Shown here piece after piece: positions 43,806 through 53,315 of a stretch of 64,000 bases of DNA. Origin of the DNA: an uncultured Oscillospiraceae bacterium (GTDB taxonomy: Bacteria > Bacillota > Clostridia > Oscillospirales > Oscillospiraceae); NCBI GenBank assembly GCA_944383165.1, contig CALWON010000001.1, positions 35,290 through 99,289 of the forward strand. The letters are read 5' to 3'. The notes beneath the pieces are model-generated. The model made no database searches, had not been told where the DNA came from, and saw only the letters and a list, made by a program, of their open reading frames with translations. A program made the translations under genes and the position numbers. Positions within the stretch are counted from its first letter, which is position 1. The number at the start of each line of letters is the position of its first letter.

Positions 43806-45671
43806 TTAGGAAAGATGCAAAATACGGGCAATTTTTTCGCCCTTTGGCATGAGCATCAAATCCTCTTTTGTAATGGCATGGAACAAAATGACAAGCACGC
43901 CATAAATAATTACACCAACCAAAATCGAACTCATAGTGGCTAAAATCATGCCCAGATGGGAGGGGGATGCCCCGATGGTGGAGCAGAGAGCGGAGTACCC
44001 CTTACCAACAAGACCATAGACAGCCCATACAGCAAGTCCCATGACAAGGGAGGCTGCCACTGGTTTTATAAACATGGAGAAGTAGGCAGGGCGATGGGGA
44101 ATGACACGGGCGATGACCAGCAAACACAGGACCAGACAAAGTGCAAAACAGACAATGTTGCCTATAGGTGCGCCATAGATACCCACAGAGGGAAGAATGA
44201 CAACGTTGTAGTTGATAATGATTTTTGCAATGCCACCAATCAACATAATAAAAACAGGCAAATTGACAAAACCATAGGACTGTAAAATGGAGTTGGATAC
44301 CAACATCATACAGACAAACAAAGTGGCAAGCCCCAATGTAGAGAGCAGGGGACCGGCTAAGGAGGCGTTTAGGCTTGGGAAAATCATAGTCATTATAGGT
44401 TCCCCCAACACAAAAAGCCCTACTGCCATAGGGCATGCCAACAGCGCAGTGATACGCAGGGCAGAGCTGGCAATTTGAGAAGCCCCACGGTGGTCATGGC
44501 GGGCAATGGCACCAGAGACCGCTGGGATGACAGCAGCGGTAATGGCTGCCATCAGAGAGGTTGGCAAATTGTAGATATTGAGTGCACCACTGTAGTTACC
44601 ATAGAGGGAGCGGCTGATGGACTCCAGGACCTCATGCAAAGTAAGGGATGTTTGCTCTAAAGTGGACAGAACTGCTCCAGAAGCCTGACTGGCTTCTGCT
44701 ATGTTTACCTGTTGGGAAAGGAGAGAGACAGAGACAGAACTTCCATTGGGGAGGGCAGCTTTCCACGCCTCCAGGGCGGTTTCCAACTTGGTTATGTCCA
44801 CAAAGTTTGCGTAGAGGTTCCATGTGTCTGGCTGTTCCAGCAAAGCCCTTTGCAGCTGCCCCTGTACAAGGGAGGTGTCCACCACAGTGACAATCCCCAC
44901 CATAGATGAGCTAATGGTAATGGGAATAGCAATTTTTAGCAAATGCCTCAAAATTCTACGGCTGGACTGTGGGCGGTCTGTTAGGGGAACATTCCCTTGC
45001 TGTCCCTGGAACAAGAAGTTAAGGATCATATAGGCAAGTGCTACAATGGTACCAACAGTCACACCAGTAATGGCGCCAGCAGCAGCATGGCTGGCATCCT
45101 GTCCCGCTTTGATGAGCCAGAAGGCAAGCCCCAGCCCCACTGTAAGTTTACATAATGCTTCAATAATCTGGGATACAGCTGTGGGGGTCATTCGTCCATT
45201 GCCCTGTGCATATCCTCGGAACGCAGAGAGGCAACCCACGCAGATGACAGCAGGGGCAAGGGCACGGATACCAGGAGCCGCTTTGTCATCATTCATCAGA
45301 CCAGCAAGCTGGTCTGCACCGAAAAACATAACAAGAAAGGAGAGAACACCCAAGGTCAAAAAGACAGCCAAAGACAGGCGGAAGATTTTTCTCACCTGTT
45401 GATAACGACCCAAGGCGTTGGCTTCACTGACCAACTTAGACACAGCGACAGGCAGCCCAGCGGTGGAGACCGTGAGCAGGACTGCATAGATGTTGTAGGC
45501 ATTATTAAAATCGGCAGCACCCTGGTCACCAATGATATTGATGAGGGGGATTTTATAAAACATGCCGATGAGTTTCACAATCATAATACCAACAGCGAGC
45601 ACAGCGGCTCCGCCAAAAAAGGTATTTTGTTTTTGTGCAGTGCGTCGATGGGGCTGACTGCTTTGCGCCAT
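43806..45671 (-). CDS. Polysaccharide/lipid flippase of the MOP superfamily (SpoVB-like)
   Basis: A 621-residue protein with about 14 membrane segments. MVKLIGMFYKIPLINIIG near 40-55 is the family start, followed by FNNAYNIYAVLLTVSTAGLPVAVSKLVSEA; SVSLLSQQ to ISRSLYGNYSG around 300-360 is an outside insert. It belongs to the SpoVB/MurJ-type exporter group that moves lipid-linked sugars. The residues that separate MurJ from SpoVB cannot be settled by eye. AAAGGAGG lies 8 bases before the chosen ATG. It leads the mazG-HU-S4 row, as spoVT-yabM-yabN does in Bacillus. Confidence 0.9.
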   Translation of the reverse strand: MAQSSQPHRRTAQKQNTFFGGAAVLAVGIMIVKLIGMFYKIPLINIIGDQGAADFNNAYNIYAVLLTVSTAGLPVAVSKLVSEANALGRYQQVRKIFRLSLAVFLTLGVLSFLVMFFGADQLAGLMNDDKAAPGIRALAPAVICVGCLSAFRGYAQGNGRMTPTAVSQIIEALCKLTVGLGLAFWLIKAGQDASHAAAGAITGVTVGTIVALAYMILNFLFQGQQGNVPLTDRPQSSRRILRHLLKIAIPITISSSMVGIVTVVDTSLVQGQLQRALLEQPDTWNLYANFVDITKLETALEAWKAALPNGSSVSVSLLSQQVNIAEASQASGAVLSTLEQTSLTLHEVLESISRSLYGNYSGALNIYNLPTSLMAAITAAVIPAVSGAIARHDHRGASQIASSALRITALLACPMAVGLFVLGEPIMTMIFPSLNASLAGPLLSTLGLATLFVCMMLVSNSILQSYGFVNLPVFIMLIGGIAKIIINYNVVILPSVGIYGAPIGNIVCFALCLVLCLLVIARVIPHRPAYFSMFIKPVAASLVMGLAVWAVYGLVGKGYSALCSTIGASPSHLGMILATMSSILVGVIIYGVLVILFHAITKEDLMLMPKGEKIARILHLS

Positions 45672-45691
45672 TGCTTGACCTCCTTTAATGC

Positions 45692-45745
45692 AGGGATGTC
45701 CCAAGGTACCATGTTCCGCCAAACAGAGGGGACAGGGACATCCCT
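45692..45745 (-). other. Long-loop hairpin between mtaD and the flippase gene
   Basis: AGGGATGTCCC (45692-45702) pairs perfectly with GGGACATCCCT (45735-45745) with 32 bases between; no U-run. It ends just before the flippase ribosome site, so it may be a leader or processing element. Confidence 0.4.
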
Positions 45746-45750
45746 AAAAA

Positions 45751-47052
45751 TCACTTCTGAAAAATATGGGGGAGAGCGTAGTCTTTTAATTTATGTTGAA
45801 CTTGTTCCAAGTCAATGGTAAGGAATTGACCATTTTCATATAAAATTTGACCCATTGCCATGGTCAGTTGTACATGGGAGCCGTTAGAGGAAAATGCCAG
45901 ATTTTCTTCTACATCATGACAGGGGGTCAATGCAGGTGCGGTAAAGTCAACTAAAATCAAATCAGCCTGTTTTCCTTCTGCGATCATACCAGTGTTACGC
46001 TTGAGAGCAGCAGCACCATTGACAGTTGCCATTGACAGGGCTTCATGGGCAGATACTGCCATTGGGTCACGGGTTACACCTTTGTGTAGTGTGGCAGCCA
46101 GTTTGATCTCTTCAAACATGTCGTGGCTGTTGTTGGATGCTACACCATCGGTACCAAGGGCAACATTGACACCATGTTTGAGAAGGGAGGGAACTCTGGC
46201 AATTCCAGATGCCAACTTGAGGTTAGACATAGGATTGTGGACAGCAGTAATCCCACGCTGTGCCATCAGATCCATATCTTCCTCTGAGACATAGACACAA
46301 TGGGCAGCTACACCGCCAGTTTGCCAAAGCCCATACTGGTCAAACAGGGCAATGGGAGTTTTTCCGTGGCGATGAATACAGTCCTCATGTTCACTCTGTG
46401 TTTCTGAAATGTGTACCTGCATATTACAGTGGTGATTCACAGCCCAGTTTCCTAACGTTTCCCACAGGGCAGGGCAGGCAAAGGAAGTATACTCTGCATG
46501 GACAGAGGCATCCACTAAAATACGACCATGGTCATATCCATTCCATTTTTCATAAAGTGCCTCCATCTCCTTCCAAGACTCCATTTGTGTGGGATCCTGT
46601 TCCTGAAAACAAACCAGGGAGCGGCTGAGATTGGCATTGATACCAGCTGTATCCACACATTGGGCAATATCATCACAGAAGTAGTACATATCAGCCACAC
46701 AGGTGGTACCACTGGCTATCAGTTCAGCTAGAGCCAGCATAGTGCCAGCCTTGACAGAACGGCTGTCCAGTTTGTCTTCCGCAGGAAAAATGTAGTCATT
46801 GAGCCAATGTTGCAAATCACAGCCACCACCGTAGCCCCGCATCAAAGTCATGGGAAGGTGGGTGTGAGCATTGACAAGACCAGGCATCAAAACCTTACCA
46901 GCACCAGAGATAGTGCGGGTGAATGTACCCTGAGGCGGCTGTGTTCCCACATAGGAGATGGAGTTGCCCTCCACTGCTACATAGGCATTGTGGAGAATGG
47001 GCTGGGTGGGGTCCATTGTAACAGCAGTGACTTGTTCAAACAAAATAGCCAT
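45751..47052 (-). CDS. mtaD: 5-methylthioadenosine/S-adenosylhomocysteine deaminase
   Basis: A 433-residue amidohydrolase of the cytosine-deaminase-like group. Metal ligands in VNAHTHLPMTLMRG near 62-75, ADMYYF near 120, the His in MQVHISETQSEHE near 215, HCVYVSEEDMD near 255 and GTDGVASNNSHDMFEE near 305. It deaminates adenine-type nucleosides such as MTA or SAH to inosine forms. The next gene downstream in the same direction upstream-wise is a purine nucleoside phosphorylase, so the two fit one salvage route. Confidence 0.9.
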   Translation of the reverse strand: MAILFEQVTAVTMDPTQPILHNAYVAVEGNSISYVGTQPPQGTFTRTISGAGKVLMPGLVNAHTHLPMTLMRGYGGGCDLQHWLNDYIFPAEDKLDSRSVKAGTMLALAELIASGTTCVADMYYFCDDIAQCVDTAGINANLSRSLVCFQEQDPTQMESWKEMEALYEKWNGYDHGRILVDASVHAEYTSFACPALWETLGNWAVNHHCNMQVHISETQSEHEDCIHRHGKTPIALFDQYGLWQTGGVAAHCVYVSEEDMDLMAQRGITAVHNPMSNLKLASGIARVPSLLKHGVNVALGTDGVASNNSHDMFEEIKLAATLHKGVTRDPMAVSAHEALSMATVNGAAALKRNTGMIAEGKQADLILVDFTAPALTPCHDVEENLAFSSNGSHVQLTMAMGQILYENGQFLTIDLEQVQHKLKDYALPHIFQK

Positions 47053-47072
47053 TGTCAGATTACCTCATTTCA

Positions 47073-47897
47073 TCAAAGCATTTGTAGACAGGTACGGATG
47101 AGAGAAGAAAAGGTCCCTTTGGCTGTTTCAGCGGCATCCAATACTTCCTGCTCACTGAGAGGCTGGTCTAAAATACCAGCGGCCATATTGGAGAGGAGGG
47201 TAATACCCAATACCTGCATACCGCAGTGCCCTGCCACAATGACTTCAGGAGCAGTGGACATACCAACCGCATCACCACCCAACAGACGGGCAGCACGAAT
47301 TTCGGCAGGGGTCTCATACTGAGGACCATAACAGTAGAAATATACGCCCTCACGCAGAGAAATATTCAGCTTTTTGGCAGCGTTTCGAGCAAGGGTACGC
47401 AGTTTTGGAGTGTATAGCTGGGAGGAATCAGGGAAACGGGTGCCGAATTCAGGCAGGTTTTCTCCACGCAGGGGAGATTCAGAAAACATTTTGATATGGT
47501 CTGTAATCAACATCAAGTCCCCAGCCTGCCATTGGGTATTGATACAGCCTGCTGCATTGGTGACAATCAGGGTATCGCAGCCCAAAAGACGAAGTACACG
47601 AATGGCATAGGTGACTTCTTCATAGGAGTAGCCCTCATAGTGGTGCATTCTGCCCTGCATAACAGCCACATTTTGACCTTCCAAAAGACCAAAGACCAGG
47701 CGACCTCTGTGACCGGGGGCAGTGGAGGACTTGAAGTGGGGAATATTCTGGTAGTCTACATAGATGGGTTGCTCCACCTGGTCCCCCAGATAGCCCAGAC
47801 CTGAGCCAAGCACCATAGCAACTTTGGGGACAAATCCACCCAGTTGTTCTCTCAAATAGTTGGCACTTTGCTGATATTGTTCCATAGAGAAATTCAT
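47073..47897 (-). CDS. punA: Purine-nucleoside phosphorylase (trimeric class)
   Basis: A 274-residue enzyme splitting purine nucleosides with phosphate. Class marks: VLGSGLGYLGD near 30, APGHRGRLVFG near 60, GRMHHYEGYS near 80, VTNAAGCINTQWQAGDLM near 112, GPQYETPAEIR near 190 and GGDAVGMSTAPEVI near 208. I used the second ATG as start, 7 bases after AAGGAG. It is the first gene of a unit that continues into mtaD; 20 bases separate them. Confidence 0.93.
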   Translation of the reverse strand: MNFSMEQYQQSANYLREQLGGFVPKVAMVLGSGLGYLGDQVEQPIYVDYQNIPHFKSSTAPGHRGRLVFGLLEGQNVAVMQGRMHHYEGYSYEEVTYAIRVLRLLGCDTLIVTNAAGCINTQWQAGDLMLITDHIKMFSESPLRGENLPEFGTRFPDSSQLYTPKLRTLARNAAKKLNISLREGVYFYCYGPQYETPAEIRAARLLGGDAVGMSTAPEVIVAGHCGMQVLGITLLSNMAAGILDQPLSEQEVLDAAETAKGTFSSLIRTCLQML

Positions 47898-47932
47898 ATC
47901 CATGCTCCTTCCACTGTGAAGATTTTCCTCTA

Positions 47933-47961
47933 AGTGTACACCAAAGTAAGAAAAAAAGCAA
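47933..47961 (-). promoter_or_regulatory. Promoter of the punA-mtaD operon
   Basis: Minus strand TTGCTT, 17-base spacer, TACACT, 36 bases before the start. Confidence 0.7.
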
Positions 47962-48000
47962 TTCTACACAAGAAAAATCACAAGATAACACAAAAAAACA

Positions 48001-48029
48001 ATGACAAAACAGAAATAATTTGTTACGAT
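48001..48029 (+). promoter_or_regulatory. Promoter of the hydroxyacid dehydrogenase gene
   Basis: Plus strand ATGACA, 17-base spacer, TACGAT, divergent from the punA promoter. Confidence 0.6.
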
Positions 48030-48065
48030 ACAGGAAAGAATCAGAATATTTGAGGTGAAGAAGGA

Positions 48066-49010
48066 ATGAAATTTGTCATGCTGGATGGATTTCTTCCAAA
48101 TTTTGATGGAATCGGATTGGATTTGGGGGAACATGAACAAATATGGTATGACCAGACACAGCCACAACAGGTTGTGGAACGGATTGGGGATGCAGATGGG
48201 ATTGTGGTCAATCGGGTGGTCATTTCCAGGGAAATTATGCAGCATTGCCCCAACTTAAAATACATTGGAACGTTTGGGACAGGGTATAACAATGTGGAGG
48301 TTGAGGCTGCAAAGGAGCTGGGGATTGTTGTCTGTAATGCACCGGGGTATAGTACCATGGCAGTGGCACAGCACACCATTGCACTGTTGCTGGAAGTAGT
48401 GGGACGCGTGGGGCAATTTGATGCATTTGTGCGCAGTGGAATATGGGGCAAAGAGGGGTATGCAAATATTGCTTCCATGCCCACCTATGAACTGTGTGGG
48501 AAAACTTTGGGTATTTTGGGAGCAGGAGAGATTGGAAGACAGGTGGCACATCTGGGGCAGGCATTTGGTATGCACACACTGGCATACCGTCGCACACCAC
48601 CAAAAGAATCTACCATCACCTATGTGGACTTGGATACTTTGCTGTCACAGTCAGATGTACTTAGCCTCCATTGCCCTTTGACACCAGAGACTTATCATAT
48701 CATCAATACAAATGCCTTGCAAAAAATGAAGCATGGAGCCATTTTACTTAACACAGCGAGAGGGGATTTGCTGGACGAACAGGCAGTGGCACAGGCGTTG
48801 GACTGTGGAACTTTACTGGGGCTTGGTGTGGATGTGCTGAGCAAAGAGCCACCAGAGGAGGGGCATCCATTTTATCGCCATCCCCATGCAGTTGTAACCC
48901 CCCACATTGCATGGATTCCCCATGAGACCAGAGAAAGACTGCTGCACATTGTTGAGGAGAACATTCTTCAATTTATAAAAGGGACACCTCAAAATGTAGT
49001 AACAAAATAA
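48066..49010 (+). CDS. D-2-hydroxyacid dehydrogenase (glycerate/hydroxypyruvate type)
   Basis: A 314-residue NAD-dependent enzyme. NAD loop LGILGAGEIGRQVAHLG near 142-158, substrate Arg in LLNTARGDLLDE near 230, Glu in DVLSKEPPEEGHPF near 258 and catalytic His in VVTPHIAWIPHET near 280. Reduces a 2-keto acid such as hydroxypyruvate or the reverse; the substrate cannot be fixed. Single gene with its own promoter and hairpin. Confidence 0.9.
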   Translation: MKFVMLDGFLPNFDGIGLDLGEHEQIWYDQTQPQQVVERIGDADGIVVNRVVISREIMQHCPNLKYIGTFGTGYNNVEVEAAKELGIVVCNAPGYSTMAVAQHTIALLLEVVGRVGQFDAFVRSGIWGKEGYANIASMPTYELCGKTLGILGAGEIGRQVAHLGQAFGMHTLAYRRTPPKESTITYVDLDTLLSQSDVLSLHCPLTPETYHIINTNALQKMKHGAILLNTARGDLLDEQAVAQALDCGTLLGLGVDVLSKEPPEEGHPFYRHPHAVVTPHIAWIPHETRERLLHIVEENILQFIKGTPQNVVTK

Positions 49011-49011
49011 G

Positions 49012-49044
49012 AGAACTGTGTCCACAATGACTGGGCACAGTTCT
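49012..49044. terminator. Hairpin after the dehydrogenase gene
   Basis: AGAACTGTG pairs with CACAGTTCT over a 15-base loop, between convergent genes; U-run weak. Confidence 0.5.
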
Positions 49045-49063
49045 GAATATGGAAAATTTGATT

Positions 49064-49633
49064 TTAGAGAAGTTCCATAGCGAGATAAATGACAGTACCC
49101 ACTACACCAGAACCAAAGATAATGGCGATGGCATTGACATGATAGCGGCGCAGCAGGAACAGAGAACCGAGGAAGAGGATTCCTTCCACGATATGAATGC
49201 TGGAGAGACCAGCCATTCCTGTGGGGAATAGGGCGAGGGTTAAAATGGACAGTCCAGCGGAGGCAATCAGTGCAACCACAGCGGGACGCAGGGCAGAGAG
49301 CACCGTCTGCACCCCCTGAAAATTGCGGTACTTGTAATAGAAGTGAGCCAAAAGCAGGCAGATGAAAAAAGAGGGGAGAATACAGCCTAGTGTACACAGC
49401 AGCACACCAGGGACACCAGCCAGACGCATCCCCACAAAGGTTGCAGAGTTAATGGAAATGGGACCAGGTGTCATCTCAGCAATGGTAATCAAATCTGTAA
49501 ATTCAGCCAATGACATCAAACCATGTACATCCACAATCTGGTTCTGAATCAGGGGAATGGCTGCATAGCCACCACCTACGCTAAACAATCCAACCTGAAT
49601 GAAGGAGAAAAATAATTGCACCAATGTACTCAT
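49064..49633 (-). CDS. Chromate transporter family protein (second half-subunit)
   Basis: A 189-residue membrane protein with about six segments, one CHR domain: FIQVGLFSVGGGYAAIPLIQ near 10-29 and MTPGPISINSATFVGMRLAG near 53-72. Two half-size CHR proteins act together as a pair in many Firmicutes. The cargo may be chromate or another oxyanion; sequence does not say. It overlaps the first half gene by 4 bases. Confidence 0.9.
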   Translation of the reverse strand: MSTLVQLFFSFIQVGLFSVGGGYAAIPLIQNQIVDVHGLMSLAEFTDLITIAEMTPGPISINSATFVGMRLAGVPGVLLCTLGCILPSFFICLLLAHFYYKYRNFQGVQTVLSALRPAVVALIASAGLSILTLALFPTGMAGLSSIHIVEGILFLGSLFLLRRYHVNAIAIIFGSGVVGTVIYLAMELL

Positions 49634-50229
49634 GCCTGCACCTCCGTTGCACGTTTCTTTTGGTTTGCTCTCATGTGGACCAGTAAATCACCAATACCAA
49701 CTGCAAGACACACCAGAATGAGAACCATTGCTTCCACACCAAAGAACACCTTTGCCACAAATGCCCCCGCCATCAATCCAATGTAAAGCCAACGTCTTGT
49801 TTTAATCACATTTTTTGCCAAGTTGAGCACTACATCAAAAATCACAGCTGCAACACCAGCACGCATCACCTGCAAGGCAAGGGCTATGATGGTATTACTG
49901 CGAAATTGGGCGTAGAAAAAGGAAATGATGGAAATGATAATCATAGGTGGGAGAGAGGTGCCTAGAATTGCAACCAGTGTGCCTGGTAATCCACACATGC
50001 GGTAGCCAAGAATCACAGAGGCATTGATGGGAATGGGACCTGGGGAGGACTGTGCAATGGCTGTGACGTCCAACATCTCATTTTCTTCCAACCAACCCAA
50101 TTCTTCTACAAATTTTTTCTTCATCAGAGACACAATGACAAATCCGCCACCGAACGTAAATGCACTGAGGAGAAACGTGGCTTTGAATAGCTGCCACAAA
50201 GTTTGGGCTTTGTTTCTTGGATGGTTCAT
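49630..50229 (-). CDS. Chromate transporter family protein (first half-subunit)
   Basis: A 199-residue CHR-domain membrane protein: LSAFTFGGGFVIVSLMKKKFVEE near 21-43 and AQSSPGPIPINASVILGYRMCG near 60-81. Partner of the gene that follows with a 4-base overlap. It diverges from a LysR gene, which is the likely regulator by the usual arrangement. Confidence 0.9.
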   Translation of the reverse strand: MNHPRNKAQTLWQLFKATFLLSAFTFGGGFVIVSLMKKKFVEELGWLEENEMLDVTAIAQSSPGPIPINASVILGYRMCGLPGTLVAILGTSLPPMIIISIISFFYAQFRSNTIIALALQVMRAGVAAVIFDVVLNLAKNVIKTRRWLYIGLMAGAFVAKVFFGVEAMVLILVCLAVGIGDLLVHMRANQKKRATEVQA

Positions 50230-50373
50230 AAGAGCTACACTCCTTTTTCATTCTTTGGGTTCCATCTGTTTGGTTTGTGCCTTTACCATACCACAGAATT
50301 TTAATAAAGAAAAATTATTTATCTTTATTTATTTATAAATATAACTTATAATAAAGGGGTGAGTTTTTCGACT

Positions 50374-51261
50374 ATGTTGGATTTTCGGTTAGAAAGTTTT
50401 TTGGCAGTATGCCGGCACATGAATTACACAAGGGCAGCAGAGGAACTGAATTTGACACAGCCAGCGGTTTCTCAACATATCCGATGGTTAGAGGAGCGAT
50501 ATGGTACAACACTCTTTCGATACACCAATCGGCGACTTTCCTTGACCAAGGCAGGGGAACTATTACGCAGTGCAGCTATCACCATACAGCATGATGACAG
50601 GCATTTGATGGAGCAGATGCAGCAGGTTGCATTGAGCCCCCATGACTTGAAATTCGGTGTGACCCCCACCATTGGAATGTATCTGATCCCTAAGCCACTT
50701 TCCCAATATCATGCCATGTTTCCAGATGCCAATATTACCATGCAAGTGGATAATACACAGGCACTATGTCAGGCATTGGATGTGGGGAAACTGGATTTTG
50801 CCATTGTAGAGGGATATGTGCACAAAAGCGACTATGATTCTATGCTTTATCAATCCCAGCCCTATTTTGCAGTTTGTGCTGCCCACTATCCATTTGCCAA
50901 GGAACCAACTAAAATTGCACACCTATTAGGGGAGACTTTGTTAGTTCGGGAACAGGGGTCTGGCAACCGTGAAATTGTGCGCAGGAGCTTGAGCCGCAGT
51001 AATATTGCTCTTACTGATTTTCGAAGCCTGATGGAAATTAGCGATATGAATGTGCTAAAAGAAATGTTAAAACTAGGATGTGGTGTAGCATTCTTATATG
51101 AGGCAGCAGTACAGGAAGATATTAAGGCTGGAAAAATTAGAAAACTGCATCTGGAAGATGTGCAGGAACAGTATGAAATGACCTTTATCTGGCGTAGGGG
51201 CAGCCTGTTTGCCCAGCAATATCAACAGCTTTATGCATTACTAAAACCAATGGGGTGCTAG
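50374..51261 (+). CDS. LysR family transcriptional regulator
   Basis: A 295-residue regulator: N-terminal helix-turn-helix (YTRAAEELNLTQPAVSQHIRWLEE, about 20-43) and a periplasmic-binding-like effector domain (about 88-290, with PHDLKFGVTPTIGMYLI). Its start lies 144 bases from the divergent chromate-transporter gene; LysR proteins usually control such a divergent neighbour and sense its substrate. The effector is not predictable. I used the ATG giving MLDFRLESF; a GTG five codons upstream lies too near GGGG. Confidence 0.9.
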   Translation: MLDFRLESFLAVCRHMNYTRAAEELNLTQPAVSQHIRWLEERYGTTLFRYTNRRLSLTKAGELLRSAAITIQHDDRHLMEQMQQVALSPHDLKFGVTPTIGMYLIPKPLSQYHAMFPDANITMQVDNTQALCQALDVGKLDFAIVEGYVHKSDYDSMLYQSQPYFAVCAAHYPFAKEPTKIAHLLGETLLVREQGSGNREIVRRSLSRSNIALTDFRSLMEISDMNVLKEMLKLGCGVAFLYEAAVQEDIKAGKIRKLHLEDVQEQYEMTFIWRRGSLFAQQYQQLYALLKPMGC

Positions 51262-51352
51262 AAAATTATTCCATTTACTTCAACCCGAATTTCAGAAACT
51301 TGCAGGATATTTTGACGAAATTCATGAATATTCGTGATATTTTTTGTCGAAA

Positions 51353-51373
51353 CGCAAGAGAAGTTCTCTTGCG
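51353..51373 (+). terminator. Hairpin after the LysR gene
   Basis: CGCAAGAGA pairs with TCTCTTGCG over 3 bases, followed by CTTTCAT; it overlaps the -35 box of the next promoter. Confidence 0.55.
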
Positions 51374-51397
51374 CTTTCATGTATCGTGTTTTATAAT
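51369..51397 (+). promoter_or_regulatory. Promoter of the transketolase genes
   Basis: Plus strand TTGCGC, 17-base spacer, TATAAT; about 75-base leader to the start codon. Confidence 0.72.
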
Positions 51398-51475
51398 AAA
51401 AAGGAACACATATTGACAGGGGAAACCCGAAAAGATAATACAACACAATATGGAACAATACGAAGGGAGTACACT

Positions 51476-52321
51476 ATGACAGCCAATGAAAAAAAGCAGT
51501 TGATGATTACTGCATGTAAGGTACGCATGGGAGTCATTGAGGGCACTCATGCAGCCAAGGCCGGTCATCCTGGTGGAAGTCTGTCTGCTGCTGACTTATT
51601 CACCTATCTCTATTTCAAGGAACTGAATGTTGATCCCCAAAATCCCAATATGGAGACGAGGGATCGCTTTGTTTTGTCCAAAGGGCATACAGCACCTGGG
51701 CTTTATTCTGTTTTGGCACAGCGGGGTTTCTTCCCAGAAAGCGACCTGTTGACCCTGCGTCACATTGGAAGCCACCTTCAGGGACATCCCACCTTAGGAA
51801 AAACCCCAGGCATTGACATGTCTACTGGCTCTTTGGGTCAGGGCATTTCTACCGCTGCCGGTATGGCACTGGCTGCCAAACATACTGGGAATCCCTGCCG
51901 GGTGTATACTTTGTTGGGAGATGGTGAGATTCAGGAGGGACAGCCCTGGGAGGCAATGATGTTTGCCCATCACTACAAGCTGGACAACCTGTGCATTATC
52001 ATTGACAACAATGGTTTGCAGATTGATGGCAACATTGCAGACGTGATGAGCCCATACCCTATTGTGGATAAGCTTCAAGCGTTTGGATTTGAGGTAGCAC
52101 AGATTGACGGGCACAGCTTTGAGGAAATGGAAGCTGCCTTTGCAAAGGCAAGAGAGACAAAAGGCGTTCCATTTGCCATTGTTATGAAAACTGTGAAGGG
52201 CAAGGGTGTCAGTTATATGGAGAACAATTCAGACTGGCATGGTAAAGCCCCCAACGATGCAGAATATGAGCAGGCAATGGCAGAACTGAAGGCACAGCTG
52301 GCAGAAGTGGAGGCGATGTAA
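51476..52321 (+). CDS. Transketolase, N-terminal subunit
   Basis: A 281-residue half enzyme carrying the thiamine-diphosphate pyrophosphate domain: AKAGHPGGSLSAADL near 24-38, KGHTAPGLYSVLA near 66, TGSLGQGISTAAGMA near 115 and the TPP motif GDGEIQEGQPWEA to IIDNNGLQIDG near 145-180. It moves two-carbon units in the pentose phosphate route when joined to the C-terminal subunit. GAAGGGAG lies 7 bases before the ATG. The C-terminal gene follows after one base. Confidence 0.95.
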   Translation: MTANEKKQLMITACKVRMGVIEGTHAAKAGHPGGSLSAADLFTYLYFKELNVDPQNPNMETRDRFVLSKGHTAPGLYSVLAQRGFFPESDLLTLRHIGSHLQGHPTLGKTPGIDMSTGSLGQGISTAAGMALAAKHTGNPCRVYTLLGDGEIQEGQPWEAMMFAHHYKLDNLCIIIDNNGLQIDGNIADVMSPYPIVDKLQAFGFEVAQIDGHSFEEMEAAFAKARETKGVPFAIVMKTVKGKGVSYMENNSDWHGKAPNDAEYEQAMAELKAQLAEVEAM

Positions 52322-52322
52322 G

Positions 52323-53267
52323 ATGGCAGAAGTGAAGAAAATTGCAACCCGTGATGGCTATGGTGCTGCACTCAAAGAGCTGGGAGAACTTCATGACGAT
52401 GTGATTGTGTTTGATGCTGACCTTGCAGGCTCTACCAAGACAGGTGTGTTCCGCAAAGCATTCCCCAATCGCCATTTTAACTGTGGTATTGCAGAGGCGA
52501 ACATGATGGCAGTGGCAGCCGGTGCAGCCACGATGGGTCTGGTCCCATTTGCCTCCAGTTTTGCTATGTTTGCAGCTGGTCGCCCTTATGAACAGATTCG
52601 CAATTCCATCGGTTATCCCCATCTCAATGTGAAAATTGGTGCCACACATGGCGGTATTTCTGTGGGAGAGGATGGCGCTTCTCACCAATGCTGTGAAGAC
52701 TTTGCATTGATGCGCTCCATTCCTGGCATGGTAGTCATGTCTCCAGCCGATGATGTGGAGGCACGGGCTATGGTGAAAGCAGCCTATGAGCACCAGGGAC
52801 CTGTGTATATGCGCTTTGGTCGCTCTGCTGTCCCTGTGTTCCATGACGAGGCAACTTATACCTTCCAGATTGGCAAGGGAGAAGTGATGCAGGATGGCAC
52901 AGATGTCGCTATCATTGCCAATGGGCTGTTGGTGGCAGAGGCAGTAGAAGCAGGTAAAGTTTTGAAGGAATCTGGTATTTCTGCCCGTATTATCAATATG
53001 GCTACGATTAAGCCATTGGATGAAGAGCTGATTTTGAAGGCAGCACAGGACTGTGGGAAGATTATTACTTGTGAGGAACACAGTATCATTGGCGGTCTGG
53101 GTGAGGCTGTGTGTTCCCTGCTGTCTGAGAAACACCCCGTGCCTGTACGGCGGATTGGTGTGGAGGATCAGTTTGGGTTCTCTGGTCCTGCTGCGGCACT
53201 CTTGAAGGAATTTGGGCTGTGTGCAGAGCATATTGTAGAAGTAACAAAGGAATTCTGCCACAGATAA
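52323..53267 (+). CDS. Transketolase, C-terminal subunit
   Basis: A 314-residue half enzyme with the pyrimidine-binding domain (FDADLAGSTKTGVFRKAFP near 33, GIAEANMMAVAAGAA near 56, THGGISVGEDGASHQCCED near 103) and the C-terminal domain (CEEHSIIGGLGEAV near 245). Also fits 1-deoxyxylulose-5-phosphate synthase-like halves, but the pairing with the N-subunit marks it as transketolase. Ends before a clear terminator. Confidence 0.95.
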   Translation: MAEVKKIATRDGYGAALKELGELHDDVIVFDADLAGSTKTGVFRKAFPNRHFNCGIAEANMMAVAAGAATMGLVPFASSFAMFAAGRPYEQIRNSIGYPHLNVKIGATHGGISVGEDGASHQCCEDFALMRSIPGMVVMSPADDVEARAMVKAAYEHQGPVYMRFGRSAVPVFHDEATYTFQIGKGEVMQDGTDVAIIANGLLVAEAVEAGKVLKESGISARIINMATIKPLDEELILKAAQDCGKIITCEEHSIIGGLGEAVCSLLSEKHPVPVRRIGVEDQFGFSGPAAALLKEFGLCAEHIVEVTKEFCHR

Positions 53268-53281
53268 CACATAGGCTTCCA

Positions 53282-53315
53282 AAAATGCCGAAAACCAGAG
53301 GGTTTTCGGCATTTT
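53282..53315 (+). terminator. Terminator after the transketolase genes
   Basis: AAAATGCCGAAAACC pairs with GGTTTTCGGCATTTT over 4 bases. Confidence 0.9.
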
